From contig CAIYRS010000076.1 in the NCBI GenBank assembly GCA_903928685.1, positions 1 through 55,291 on the forward strand: a DNA stretch of 55,291 bases, read 5' to 3'. Each line of letters starts with the position of its first letter. Position 1 is the stretch's first letter. The DNA is from an uncultured Methylococcaceae bacterium (lineage in GTDB: Bacteria; Pseudomonadota; Gammaproteobacteria; Methylococcales; Methylomonadaceae). Position numbers and translations under genes: made by a program. Shown in pieces: positions 8,581 to 18,626 of the stretch. The notes beneath the pieces are model-generated. The model was not told the origin of the DNA. It was given only the letters and a program-made list of their open reading frames with translations, and did no database searches.

Positions 8581-10167
8581 TTGGTAAATACATTTGGTGA
8601 TCTGTTGAAGCATTCATTTTTCCTTGTTATTCCAAAGCAACAGAATAACCCGCAGCGCTTGCGAGAATTTGAAGAAAAAATTCTCCAGCAATGGATTTCT
8701 GAGCTGCCTGTTGCCAATTTAGGATTAGCAACACGGTTAATTTATGACTTCATTTTAGAATTTAACGCTCTAGCCATGCCCAGCCAGTTGAGGTTTGATA
8801 CCCTTGAGCTACTAAGGCCGAGCTTGCTGATGGTTGAGGAATATTTGCGTTCCAAATTGACCAAAAACCTGTTCCCCAAAGATGAAAATGACCAAAAAGT
8901 ATTGAAACTGCTGGTCGCGCTACAGCGGCAATTTACTATTGGATATTGGATTGTCGTCAAAGAACTTACTGAAAATGAAAGTCGGTGGTTTAAAAGCAAA
9001 AATGCCGCCATTTCCATACAGCGCACTATTAAAGGCTTGGGCAATATTATCGTTAGCTACCTCATCATGGGGATGCGGGTACCTGATTGGGTGTGGATAG
9101 ATTTGCATGCCCTATACATCTTGAGTGTCAAAACCAAGAAAAATGCTATCCAGGTTGTCAACTGGGATAATAACGCCATAAAAAAAACCAGTAGCCCGGA
9201 AGAGTGCTATCTGCAAATCTTATTGCTCAGCCTTGCCGATTCCAGTGGCATGTTGCAAAAAGAAATTGTTATGGTGCATCGGTTTATAGAAACGGTTTGC
9301 CCATTAGTCCGGATAAGCACTAGCCCCGTTCTTATGGGCGAGTATGAATGTATTATTGTCACCGAAGAAGATGATCCACCGTATTTCCGTCATATAAATG
9401 ACGGCAAAGAAATAGCGCAATCGTTACGCAAAGATGTGCCTGCGGTCTTATATTTAGATTTTCGGATATTAAATAAAGCCTTATTGGATAAAAAAATACC
9501 TGTCGATGAAAATCTTTCAAGGTTCACCGCCATTAATCGCGATGATACTAAAGAAGCGATGACGGAAACGTTATTGGCTTATTTACAGAGGCGGTGGTTT
9601 GGTAAAGCTTTAGAAAGTGATTTTTTGTTTTCTGACCGTTTAGACCGATTTGTTGCTATTGGTCTGGTAGCTAGCGTGAAATTGCAAACCTCACAAGAAA
9701 AAGCCACTGAAGATCAAGAATTTCTTGTGAATTCAGTATCTAGCCAATTGTTGTCGGGGTTGTTTAAGGCCAATGTCATGTCTATTGGTAGTTTGATTAG
9801 CTTCAGAAAAGTTGATATGCCACAACATAAGCGCACTCTTGGGGTTGTTAATCGGCTTATTGTTGAAAAAGACAGTGGTCGAATTAGTTTTGGCCTGCGA
9901 ATGCTTACCGATAAAGTTATGCCCGTTAGATATTTAAAAAATGACGGCCAATTGAGCGATGTGCCCAAAAGTGCTTTGCTTTATAAGCTTGAAGACGAAA
10001 TTGATAAAAATTTCATTATAATGGACACGTTTATTTTTAAAGACGGTGACAGCATTCAGTTGTATGTTAATCAAGAGCAGTTTCCTATTATCTTAAAAAA
10101 TAGAAAAAACATTGCGTTAGGCTATTGGCAATTTGAATGTTTAAGAATACCTGAAAGGAATTATTAA
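8581..10167 (+). CDS. Hypothetical 528-aa protein, possible PilZ-like C-terminal domain
   Basis: I do not recognise the full protein. The first 400 residues look mainly helical and soluble, without a signal peptide. From about residue 415, LGVVNRLIVEKDSGRISFGL and then RMLTDKVMPVRY resembles a beta-barrel like the divergent PilZ-type domains at the end of some large c-di-GMP-related proteins. This is only a pattern impression. There is no ATG near the start: the frame opens at 8536, and TTG 8581 is the best start available. The gene lies 51 bp downstream of the ABC operon on the same strand. Another PilZ protein is encoded at 4229-4621. Confidence 0.6.
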   Translation: MVNTFGDLLKHSFFLVIPKQQNNPQRLREFEEKILQQWISELPVANLGLATRLIYDFILEFNALAMPSQLRFDTLELLRPSLLMVEEYLRSKLTKNLFPKDENDQKVLKLLVALQRQFTIGYWIVVKELTENESRWFKSKNAAISIQRTIKGLGNIIVSYLIMGMRVPDWVWIDLHALYILSVKTKKNAIQVVNWDNNAIKKTSSPEECYLQILLLSLADSSGMLQKEIVMVHRFIETVCPLVRISTSPVLMGEYECIIVTEEDDPPYFRHINDGKEIAQSLRKDVPAVLYLDFRILNKALLDKKIPVDENLSRFTAINRDDTKEAMTETLLAYLQRRWFGKALESDFLFSDRLDRFVAIGLVASVKLQTSQEKATEDQEFLVNSVSSQLLSGLFKANVMSIGSLISFRKVDMPQHKRTLGVVNRLIVEKDSGRISFGLRMLTDKVMPVRYLKNDGQLSDVPKSALLYKLEDEIDKNFIIMDTFIFKDGDSIQLYVNQEQFPIILKNRKNIALGYWQFECLRIPERNY

Positions 10168-10428
10168 TAGCGCATTTATGAGGGTTTAATTAAAGCGATA
10201 TGCCAAAATTTGAGATGCTAATCATAAAGCACTTGAAAAGATTTTTTATCATGGTAAGTTGACGAATTGAGTAGGGAGATAAATCCCAATTTCAGTGCGT
10301 TAAAATTGTTATGACGTTAGCAAGCAATACAGGCTTTTTGGATGTAAGGGTAATTTCAATTAATTTTGGAAGATAACGTCCAAATTGGATCAATAACTAT
10401 AATAAAATTATTTTTTTGTGAGGATAAA

Positions 10429-10959
10429 ATGAGTAACCAAGAAATTGAAAATCAAGTAGACGATCAAGTTGCAGCCGAAGCTGTCGTCGAAGCACAGCCA
10501 GTTGAAAAAGAACCAACCGAAGCAGCCGCTACAAATTTTCTTAGCACTGTCTTGGCATTAAAAGATAAAAATCCAAAAGTTTTTTTTGGCGCAGTTGGCG
10601 GTGTAGTGGTGCTTTTGTTAATCGTGATTTTTAGTGGTGGTGACTCAACATCGGGTGTTTCAAAGTCAGCCATAAAAGAATTGGTTATTGGCCAACAATA
10701 TGTTTTAAAAAGCGCGAATGCTTATGATGCCTCATCAACAGTGCGTTTGGTTTCTGTACCAGGTGCAATAGCTGCTTATGACGATACCGAAGAAGCAGAC
10801 AGAAATGGTGCTTGCCAACATATGGCGCAAAACACACCAGTATCCGTATTAGAATTTGCCGATGCCTACGGCAAGAAAAACTCTTATGTAAAAGTTAAAA
10901 TTGAAGATGGCGAATGCAAAGGCAATGAAGGCTGGGCATTAGCTATCGACGTTCAATAA
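10429..10959 (+). CDS. Hypothetical single-pass membrane protein with SH3-like tail
   Basis: A 176-aa protein in three parts: a very acidic, Ala/Glu-rich cytoplasmic N-terminus (residues 1-40), one transmembrane helix (VFFGAVGGVVVLLLIVIF, about 52-69), and an extracytoplasmic domain with two cysteines (NGACQH, DGECKG) and a beta-rich SH3-like look (VIGQQYVLKSANAY, NEGWALAIDV). ATG 10429 has a GAGGAT site before it and is preferred over a TTG at 10366. The function is unknown. It sits directly upstream of the tRNA promoter. Confidence 0.7.
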   Translation: MSNQEIENQVDDQVAAEAVVEAQPVEKEPTEAAATNFLSTVLALKDKNPKVFFGAVGGVVVLLLIVIFSGGDSTSGVSKSAIKELVIGQQYVLKSANAYDASSTVRLVSVPGAIAAYDDTEEADRNGACQHMAQNTPVSVLEFADAYGKKNSYVKVKIEDGECKGNEGWALAIDVQ

Positions 10960-10964
10960 AGTTG

Positions 10965-10992
10965 TTGACACAATCGAATTTATCTCTATAAT
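10965..10992 (+). promoter_or_regulatory. Sigma-70 promoter of the tRNA-Gly/tRNA-Cys unit
   Basis: A perfect TTGACA (10965-10970) and a perfect TATAAT (10987-10992) are separated by 16 bp and end 18 bp before tRNA-Gly. Transcription should start near 10999. Confidence 0.92.
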
Positions 10993-11010
10993 ATGCAGGA
11001 TAAATTCAGT

Positions 11011-11085
11011 GCGGGAATAGCTCAGTGGTAGAGCACAACCTTGCCAAGGTTGGGGTCGCGAGTTCGAATCTCGTTTCCCGCTCCA
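11011..11085 (+). tRNA. tRNA-Gly (anticodon GCC)
   Basis: A complete cloverleaf. Acceptor GCGGGAA (11011-11017) pairs with TTCCCGC (11075-11081). The anticodon arm CAACC-TTGCCAA-GGTTG has anticodon GCC, and the T-arm has GTTCGAATC. Discriminator T and an encoded CCA complete the 3' end. Confidence 0.97.
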
Positions 11086-11094
11086 ATAAATTTA

Positions 11095-11124
11095 AAAAGC
11101 CGCGAACATCGCGGCTTTTTTTTT
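11095..11124 (+). terminator. Rho-independent terminator after tRNA-Gly
   Basis: AAAAGCCGCG (11095-11104), loop AACAT, CGCGGCTTTT (11110-11119), then further Ts. It lies between the two tRNA genes, so tRNA-Cys depends on read-through or on a weak promoter of its own. Confidence 0.85.
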
Positions 11125-11132
11125 CAAGATAC

Positions 11133-11206
11133 GGCTGCGTAGCAAAATGGTTATGCAGTGGCCTGCAAAGCCATCTACAGCGGTTCGATTCCGCTCGCAG
11201 CCTCCA
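11133..11206 (+). tRNA. tRNA-Cys (anticodon GCA)
   Basis: Acceptor GGCTGCG (11133-11139) pairs with CGCAGCC (11196-11202). The anticodon loop CTGCAAA has anticodon GCA, the T-arm has GGTTCGATTCC, the discriminator is T as expected for Cys, and CCA is encoded at 11204-11206. Confidence 0.96.
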
Positions 11207-11237
11207 CTAGTTAATTCAACTAGATTCTACAAAGTAC

Positions 11238-11274
11238 AAAAACCCGCAAGCTGTATGGCTTAGCGGGTTTTTTA
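11238..11274 (+). terminator. Rho-independent terminator after tRNA-Cys
   Basis: AACCCGC (11241-11247) pairs with GCGGGTT (11263-11269) across a 15-nt loop, followed by a T-run. It closes the tRNA unit. Confidence 0.85.
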
Positions 11275-11379
11275 TTGTCCAATAATGATTACGCGGGAAT
11301 AGTTTGCAAATTATTACGGCATCGTGGAGTCATGCGGTGCAATGTCCGTTGGTTATTGCGCCCTCCAATTACACCTTAC

Positions 11380-11555
11380 CGCCTTGATTAGAAACTTTTT
11401 TAATCGCCCGTTAACGGCCTGAGAAATCATCGTCACCTTAAGGAATCGCGTAAAAGATTGACTTGTTCGGTTAAAAGATGCTTTTTTCGATCCAGCAAAT
11501 TAACCTTGAAAAAATAACATCCACCCGAAACGCGATAGCGGACATAGTTAGACAT
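11380..11555 (-). pseudogene. Relic of a REP-associated tyrosine transposase (RAYT)
   Basis: The minus strand from ATG 11555 encodes 40 residues starting MSNYVRYRVSGGCYFF and containing VNLLDRKKHLLTEQ, the usual RAYT N-terminus (compare YafM of E. coli). The frame stops at TGA 11433-11435. In the next frame the relic resumes as GDDDFSGR, then a stop in place of Trp, then RAIKK, matching a RAYT segment normally about 30 residues further on. The stretch with the HUH histidines is therefore deleted and the gene is dead. Paired REP-like inverted repeats lie just upstream of its start (11579-11735), the usual partner of RAYT genes. Confidence 0.85.
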
Positions 11556-11578
11556 AAATCTCCAAACGGCAGAACAAA

Positions 11579-11735
11579 GTAGGGTGTATAAGCGAAGCGC
11601 CATACACCGAATTGTGGATAGACAACACGCCATGTAGGGTCAATTGATGGCAGGAATGGATAAAGGGGAGCGGTAAATCCGTTTGCAGTGATTGCAATCC
11701 CGATGCGGTGTATGACGCTTCGCTTATACACCCTA
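11579..11735. repeat. Inverted REP pair beside the RAYT relic
   Basis: The 31-bp unit at 11579-11609 (GTAGGGTGTATAAGCGAAGC and 11 more bases) recurs inverted at 11705-11735 with one mismatch. It belongs to the GTAGGGTG-AAGCGAAGCG class of extragenic palindromes. The 95 bp between the two units show nothing recognisable. Confidence 0.85.
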
Positions 11736-11739
11736 CCAG

Positions 11740-12372
11740 CTAAATATGTATCATTTTAGCAATCGATTTTGCAAGCATATCTATTGCAAACAAAATTGGA
11801 TCCGTTATTGGCTCCTGTTTTTCTAAAATACTTTTAATTATTTCAATATTTTCATCGGATTCAATTTCTTCATTTAACGACTTTAATCGCTCTCTTGCCT
11901 CAATCGATTCTTTTACTGCCAACTTTAATTCAGTATCACTTTCTATCTTTTGCTTAATGACTGGTTCATAACGTTCAATTTGGCTTTTATAAAACAGTAT
12001 CAAACCTGTTTTTTTAACAGAAATTTCCATGAGTTTCTTTTTACGCTCAAGTTCTAGCAACTGCTTTTCTGTTTGGCTTTTATTTAATTCGATTGTTTGC
12101 AACTCTTCAGCTGCTTTCATCAGGCTTTTTAATTTCTCAAGCTCTTCAGATTCAAAATCGGTACTCCTGATTTTTTTTGTGCTTACAAAAGCCAGCAAAC
12201 CTATAACTGAGGCAAGGCCAGTAACAAATGAAAAGTGCGTGGTATACAGGGATGCAAGTTCACTAGACAGCCAACCAGCATATGAAGCAACATATCCACC
12301 AATCGAAATAATAATAAGCAATACTATTACTATAAAAATTATTAATCTAAACACAACTCCGATTCCTTTCAA
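11740..12372 (-). CDS. Hypothetical membrane protein with long coiled coil
   Basis: A 210-aa protein with two N-terminal hydrophobic segments (about residues 8-30 and 45-65). A highly charged, Glu/Lys-rich helical region fills most of the rest (about 75-190) and is probably a coiled coil. No enzymatic motif is visible and I do not recognise the family. It lies alone between the RAYT/REP relics and the polA relic, in AT-rich sequence unlike the flanking housekeeping genes, which suggests a variable or recently acquired spot. Confidence 0.6.
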   Translation of the reverse strand: MKGIGVVFRLIIFIVIVLLIIISIGGYVASYAGWLSSELASLYTTHFSFVTGLASVIGLLAFVSTKKIRSTDFESEELEKLKSLMKAAEELQTIELNKSQTEKQLLELERKKKLMEISVKKTGLILFYKSQIERYEPVIKQKIESDTELKLAVKESIEARERLKSLNEEIESDENIEIIKSILEKQEPITDPILFAIDMLAKSIAKMIHI

Positions 12373-12565
12373 TGATGAGAGAATTTAACGTTAAGTAAAC
12401 ACCATTTCAGGTGTAGTTAAAAACGCAAAAAACGGCAAATATTTTTCACCTACAATTTTTTGAATCAAGACCATAACAAATTAGTTTTCTGTTAACAACC
12501 TATTTGCCTAGCCGCTATACACCAAAAAATCCCCGCACTAACAAAACAATAAAAACACCAAAAAA

Positions 12566-12760
12566 TCAATGCGCCTCATCCCAATTCCCGCCAACACTCA
12601 CATACACCATCAACGACACAGCTAATTCCGCTGCTGCACACATTAGTCCGCGTATCTTGATGGCACAGTCTTCCAAACAATCCTCAGTAATTTCAAACAC
12701 CTGTTCGTCATGCACTTACATAATCATTTTGGCGTTGGGTTGGTCGGATTGTAATCAGTG
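12566..12760 (-). pseudogene. polA: Relic of the 3' end of DNA polymerase I (polA)
   Basis: Read on the minus strand, about 64 codons match the extreme C-terminus of PolA: LQSDQPNAKMIM, a stop, VHDEQVFEITEDCLEDCA, later NWDEAH, then a TGA in the natural stop place (12566-12568). E. coli PolA has RMIMQVHDELVFE and GENWDQAH at these points. Two nonsense changes are seen: TAA at 12716-12718 where Gln is invariant (CAA to TAA), and TGA at 12755-12757 where Trp is expected (TGG to TGA). Similarity stops upstream of about 12760, so the rest of the polymerase is missing. It cannot be functional. A working polA must lie elsewhere. Confidence 0.9.
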
Positions 12761-12902
12761 GTTGTTTCCTTTATTTTCTTCTCCTATCAATTCTAATGGT
12801 AATTAAGCATTCCAAATAGACGTAAAAAGCTGTGTTACCCTACAAGGCTAGCAGCTTTGCCTAATAGCAATTATCACCACGCAGTTTATTGTTGGAGAAA
12901 CC

Positions 12903-13343
12903 ATGAAACGCCATGAAATGTTTGAAATTATGTTAATCGTATTATCGGTTTTATGCGTTTATCAATTCGGCAGTGTGTTGCCGATGCAATTGGAATTGGG
13001 GCGGTTGATGCTTTACTTGTCCGCTATATTGCTGCTGCAAGGTTTGTTCAGGGATTTGTATTTGCTGGCAAGCAGGCGCAGGCAGTCGGTTGGCAACACA
13101 AAGCAGGCGATAGTCTGTTTGTGTGCCGAATCGACACTGGGTTGGATAGGGATAATTATCGGCGCGGCGTTAATGGGATTTGATTTGGCAATGCCGTTAG
13201 CATTGTCTGTGCATTTGTGGGCGGTGTTGGTTTTTGCGGTTTTGGCGATTGGCTTTGCGGGTAAGAATTTTGTTTTTGCTTGGCGGCCTTTGCGGATTAT
13301 TTATGATCCTGACCATATCAATATCGTGGTTAAGTGGTGGTAG
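12903..13343 (+). CDS. Hypothetical small inner-membrane protein
   Basis: A 146-aa protein with about four transmembrane segments (roughly residues 7-25, 34-50, 75-92 and 99-118) and a short C-terminal tail ending DHINIVVKWW. ATG 12903 has a good ribosome-binding site (TTGGAGAAACC). I recognise no motif and can suggest no function. It is convergent with dapE, and a 13-bp inverted repeat lies between them. Confidence 0.7.
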   Translation: MKRHEMFEIMLIVLSVLCVYQFGSVLPMQLELGRLMLYLSAILLLQGLFRDLYLLASRRRQSVGNTKQAIVCLCAESTLGWIGIIIGAALMGFDLAMPLALSVHLWAVLVFAVLAIGFAGKNFVFAWRPLRIIYDPDHINIVVKWW

Positions 13344-13345
13344 CA

Positions 13346-13387
13346 AGCAGGCAATAATCTTAAGAAGCCTATAAATTATTGCCTGCT
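13346..13387. terminator. Bidirectional terminator between convergent genes
   Basis: AGCAGGCAATAAT (13346-13358) and its exact reverse complement (13375-13387) flank a 16-nt loop between the membrane-protein gene and dapE. Confidence 0.75.
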
Positions 13388-13406
13388 TTGTCTAAAAATA
13401 CAGATT

Positions 13407-14537
13407 TTAAGCGACTAAAAGATTAACCAAAATCTGTTCATACATAGCCGATAAAACGTCCATTTCTTCAATGCCAATATGTTCGTTGATTTTATGGATG
13501 CTGGCGTTTAATGGCCCAAGTTCCAGCACTTGTGCGCCAGTTGGGGCGATAAAGCGTCCGTCGGAAGTGCCGCCGCCAGTATCATCAACGGATTCAAATC
13601 CGGTGACGCTGTGGATAGCCGCGTGGGTTGCGGCGATTAATTCTCCGCCTGATGTCAAAAATGGCTTGCCTGATAAGCGCCACGCTAAGTCGTAATCAAA
13701 GCCGTGTTTATCCAAAATAGCGGTTGTGCGTTGTTTGATGATGTCTTCGTCTAACTCAGTACAAAAACGTAAGTTGAATTGCACTTCCAAACTGCCGGGG
13801 ATGATGTTTTCTGCGCCTGTGCCGCCATTTATGTTGGATACTTGCAGGCTGGTTGGCGGAAAGAATTCATTGCCGTTATCCCAGATTTCTTCGGTTAAGG
13901 CTTTTAACGCGGGGGCAAAGCTGTGGATGGGGTTTTCTGCCAATTCAGGATAAGCAACGTGGCCTTGTATGCCTTTTACCGTCAGTTTGGCGCACAATGA
14001 GCCGCGTCTTCCGACTCTGATGACATCGCCGATGTGCTTGTCGCTAGACGGCTCGCCGACTAAGCACCAGTCGATTTTTTCGTTGCGTTGCTCTAGCACG
14101 TCAACCATTTTTACCACGCCATTAGTGGCGATGCCTTCTTCGTCGCTGGTCAACATAACGGCGATTGAGCCTTGATGATCTGGATGTTGTTTTAGAAAGC
14201 GTTCTACAGCGGTGATAAATGCCGCGATGCCGCCTTTCATGTCTGCTGCGCCGCGTCCGTATAGTTTGCCGTCGCGAATGGTTGGCACAAACGGCGGGGA
14301 ATCCCATGCGCTTAACGGCCCAGGCGGGACGACATCGGTATGGCCTAAGAACACCAGTAACGGCGCTTGTTTGCCGCGCCGTAACCAAATGTTTTGGGTG
14401 TCGTCAAAGTCCATGCGTTCTTCAATAAAGTCCAATGGGATTAAGCGTGCCGCGATCAAATCTTGGCAGCCAGCATCGTTGGGGGTTACCGACTCACGCC
14501 GGATAAGGGCTTTTACTAGCTCTAGGGTTTCGCTCAT
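13407..14537 (-). CDS. dapE: Succinyl-diaminopimelate desuccinylase DapE
   Basis: A 376-aa M20-family zinc hydrolase that removes succinate from N-succinyl-LL-diaminopimelate in lysine and peptidoglycan precursor synthesis. Metal-binding and catalytic blocks are present: FLGHTDVVPPG, GRGAADMKGG, TSDEEG, GGTSDGRF and a C-terminal HKINE with the last metal ligand. The length matches the E. coli enzyme (375 aa). The arsC-like gene lies 38 bp upstream on the same strand, an order also found in E. coli (yffB-dapE), so the two are probably co-transcribed. Confidence 0.95.
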   Translation of the reverse strand: MSETLELVKALIRRESVTPNDAGCQDLIAARLIPLDFIEERMDFDDTQNIWLRRGKQAPLLVFLGHTDVVPPGPLSAWDSPPFVPTIRDGKLYGRGAADMKGGIAAFITAVERFLKQHPDHQGSIAVMLTSDEEGIATNGVVKMVDVLEQRNEKIDWCLVGEPSSDKHIGDVIRVGRRGSLCAKLTVKGIQGHVAYPELAENPIHSFAPALKALTEEIWDNGNEFFPPTSLQVSNINGGTGAENIIPGSLEVQFNLRFCTELDEDIIKQRTTAILDKHGFDYDLAWRLSGKPFLTSGGELIAATHAAIHSVTGFESVDDTGGGTSDGRFIAPTGAQVLELGPLNASIHKINEHIGIEEMDVLSAMYEQILVNLLVA

Positions 14538-14575
14538 AGATTGGGGTACTGGCTATTAATCGGCTGTGCCGATTT

Positions 14576-14935
14576 TTACGGTAAAGAGGGGATGTTGAAG
14601 GTGGCGGTATATCGGTCGGCATTAAACCCGATGAGGGTTTGTGTGCCAGTAACCAAAACGGGCCGTTTAATCAAAGTGGGATTTTGTAACATCAATTGCA
14701 AGGCGCGTTCTGCGGTTAAATCTGCCCGCTGGCTGTCTTCCAATTGCCGCCAGCTGGTGCTGTTGCGGTTGAGTAGTTGCGCCCAGCCTAATGCGGATTC
14801 AAATGTTTGTAGCTGTTCCGCAGTCAGCCCATCGCTTCTGAAATCATGGAAATCGTAAGCGATATGGTGTTGTTGCAACCATTTCTGGGCTTTTTTGACG
14901 CTGTCGCAGTTTTTTATGCCGTACAGTTTAACCAT
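14576..14935 (-). CDS. ArsC/Spx-family thioredoxin-fold protein (YffB-like)
   Basis: A 119-aa protein with the YffB-type N-terminus VKLYGIKNCDSVKKAQKW, which holds the single active-site cysteine at position 10, and the later conserved segments HDFRSDGL, LLNRNSTSWR and LIKRPVLV. Despite its ArsC fold, YffB-type proteins have no proven arsenate reductase role; glutathione-dependent thiol reduction has been suggested. It is next to dapE and in front of it, as in E. coli. Confidence 0.85.
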   Translation of the reverse strand: MVKLYGIKNCDSVKKAQKWLQQHHIAYDFHDFRSDGLTAEQLQTFESALGWAQLLNRNSTSWRQLEDSQRADLTAERALQLMLQNPTLIKRPVLVTGTQTLIGFNADRYTATFNIPSLP

Positions 14936-14944
14936 TGCTGCCGC

Positions 14945-15187
14945 TTATAATTGGCTGTTCAATAATTCTTCAATGGTTGGTAATTCTTTATCGGCTTTGC
15001 AACGCAATTTGTATAAATCAACGAATTCCATAAAGGCTTGTTCCAAATCAGCCAAAATTTCTTCTTCGTTTTCGCGTTCATCATCAGGCACGTCTGATGA
15101 TTCTAAATATTCTTTTTGTAAGGCTATTTCGCTGTTAAGCGCCAAAGTTGCGTAAATAATGGCATTGCTGGAGATATTTTCAGTCAT
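14945..15187 (-). CDS. Hypothetical acidic 80-aa protein
   Basis: A small, strongly acidic, probably all-helical protein, with DDERENEEEILADLEQAF in the middle and no signal peptide or cysteine cluster. It starts upstream of the arsC-like gene with only 9 bp between them, so all three (this gene, arsC-like, dapE) probably form one transcript. I do not recognise it. Confidence 0.6.
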   Translation of the reverse strand: MTENISSNAIIYATLALNSEIALQKEYLESSDVPDDERENEEEILADLEQAFMEFVDLYKLRCKADKELPTIEELLNSQL

Positions 15188-17485
<2,298 letters not shown>

Positions 17486-17513
17486 GGGGGAATTCTGAAG
17501 GAAGTGCTGAATT

Positions 17514-17570
17514 AATTGATTCCGCTCATGCTTTTACAAGCTAGGCACGAACGGAATCAATCAGTTACCG
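17514..17570. repeat. Dispersed repeat of the CGACAAGCTC family, diverged
   Basis: TGATTCCGCTCATGCTT, then a decayed ACAAGCTAGGCACGAACGGAATCA, then CAGTTACCG. A closer copy of the same arrangement is at 37507-37560. GATTCCG/CGGAATC form a stem that may also act as a terminator between the convergent ligA and PEP-CTERM genes. Confidence 0.75.
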
Positions 17571-17576
17571 CTGGAT

Positions 17577-18290
17577 TTAGCTTGCGCTTTTGCCAGTCCG
17601 ACGTAATTGGATTGTTCCCCAGCCCAAAAGGCCAGCAAACATTAACCATAAACTTGTTGGTTCAGGTATTTCTTCTAAGCTGACGCCGTCAAGGAAAGAC
17701 ATCGGTGGTTGTCCGTTTGGTGTTCCTTGGGCTAAAAATGTCAGTATCTGCGATTGCGATTGTGCCGTGAAGCGCATGGTTTCCAATTGCCAAGGGCCAA
17801 CGCCATTAGAAGGAAGTGAAATTAAGGATGAATATTTTACATCGCTTCCAAAGCCAACTTTCCAGCGTTCGGTGGTTGCGCCATTAAAGCCTTTTTGTTG
17901 GCCAGCAGCTTGATAGAAAGACAGCAAGTAAGATTGGCCCACAGTTAATCCTGTAATGGTTTGTGAAATCAGTCGGCTGTAGTTGGTATCGCCATCCTGC
18001 ATAACGAAGTTACCACCATCTGGGCTGCTATTTGGAAATGGCCCCCAAACGGAAAGGTAACCACTGCCGTCGGCTGTACCTGGTGCAAGCACATAAGAAA
18101 GGCCGCCACTTGCGATAGACCAATTGGTTGGACTGTAACTAGAAAAACTGGTGTGGTTAAGGCTAGGGTTGGTTTGCGCGGCAGTGCCAGTACTCTGCTC
18201 AAAAGAGCCATTTTTAACAAAATTGGCGTGTGCCGAAAAGCCGAATAATAACAGGCTGAGAGTGGCGATTTGCCGTAATGACGTGAACAT
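17577..18290 (-). CDS. PEP-CTERM sorting domain protein
   Basis: A 237-aa exported protein. Start ATG 18290 follows an AAAGGAAAA site and gives a signal peptide ending AHA; an upstream ATG at 18353 is unlikely. The mature part begins FVKNGSFEQ and has a beta-sandwich, carbohydrate-binding-like (DUF642-like) pattern. The C-terminus is a classic PEP-CTERM tag: IPEPTSLWLMFAGLLGWG, then RR. Such proteins are processed by an exosortase (EpsH), usually encoded with exopolysaccharide genes, which is not in this window. It is probably an extracellular matrix or surface protein. Confidence 0.88.
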   Translation of the reverse strand: MFTSLRQIATLSLLLFGFSAHANFVKNGSFEQSTGTAAQTNPSLNHTSFSSYSPTNWSIASGGLSYVLAPGTADGSGYLSVWGPFPNSSPDGGNFVMQDGDTNYSRLISQTITGLTVGQSYLLSFYQAAGQQKGFNGATTERWKVGFGSDVKYSSLISLPSNGVGPWQLETMRFTAQSQSQILTFLAQGTPNGQPPMSFLDGVSLEEIPEPTSLWLMFAGLLGWGTIQLRRTGKSAS

Positions 18291-18626
18291 CGTAATTTTC
18301 CTTTTGTATGTACCAAAATGTATTAGATATTTCATCAGCAAGATATGAGCCATAAAAATTTAAGCTATAACAATTAGCGCATTAACTTTCAGGGAAAATT
18401 TTTTACGTATAAGTTGTAAGGTTAATTGACGATTATTGCCGTCTTTAACCCTTTGATTATGTTTTCAGAAGCTTGTCTCCGCATAAGATCCACTGCACAA
18501 CACAAGCATGGTATTGTAAGAAATAATTCGTACTATGGTTGCGGGGCGTGCCAACCTAGCGTTTTTTTTAAAACCTCAACACCTAAACCACATCAACAAT
18601 TAATTTCACTTGGATTGCAAACCACT

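Noticed and set aside
11293-11302. GCGGGAATAG, equal to the first 10 bases of tRNA-Gly, as a possible attachment site
   Set aside because: Integrases normally duplicate the 3' end of tRNA genes, no integrase gene is near, and 10 bp can match by chance.
12504-12806. 100-codon open frame on the plus strand
   Set aside because: It is antisense to the polA relic; its protein has low-complexity Ser/Thr/Pro content and no family features.
14576-14935. Annotation as arsenate reductase ArsC
   Set aside because: The N-terminus and the position next to dapE fit the YffB group, for which arsenate reduction is not shown; no other ars genes are nearby.
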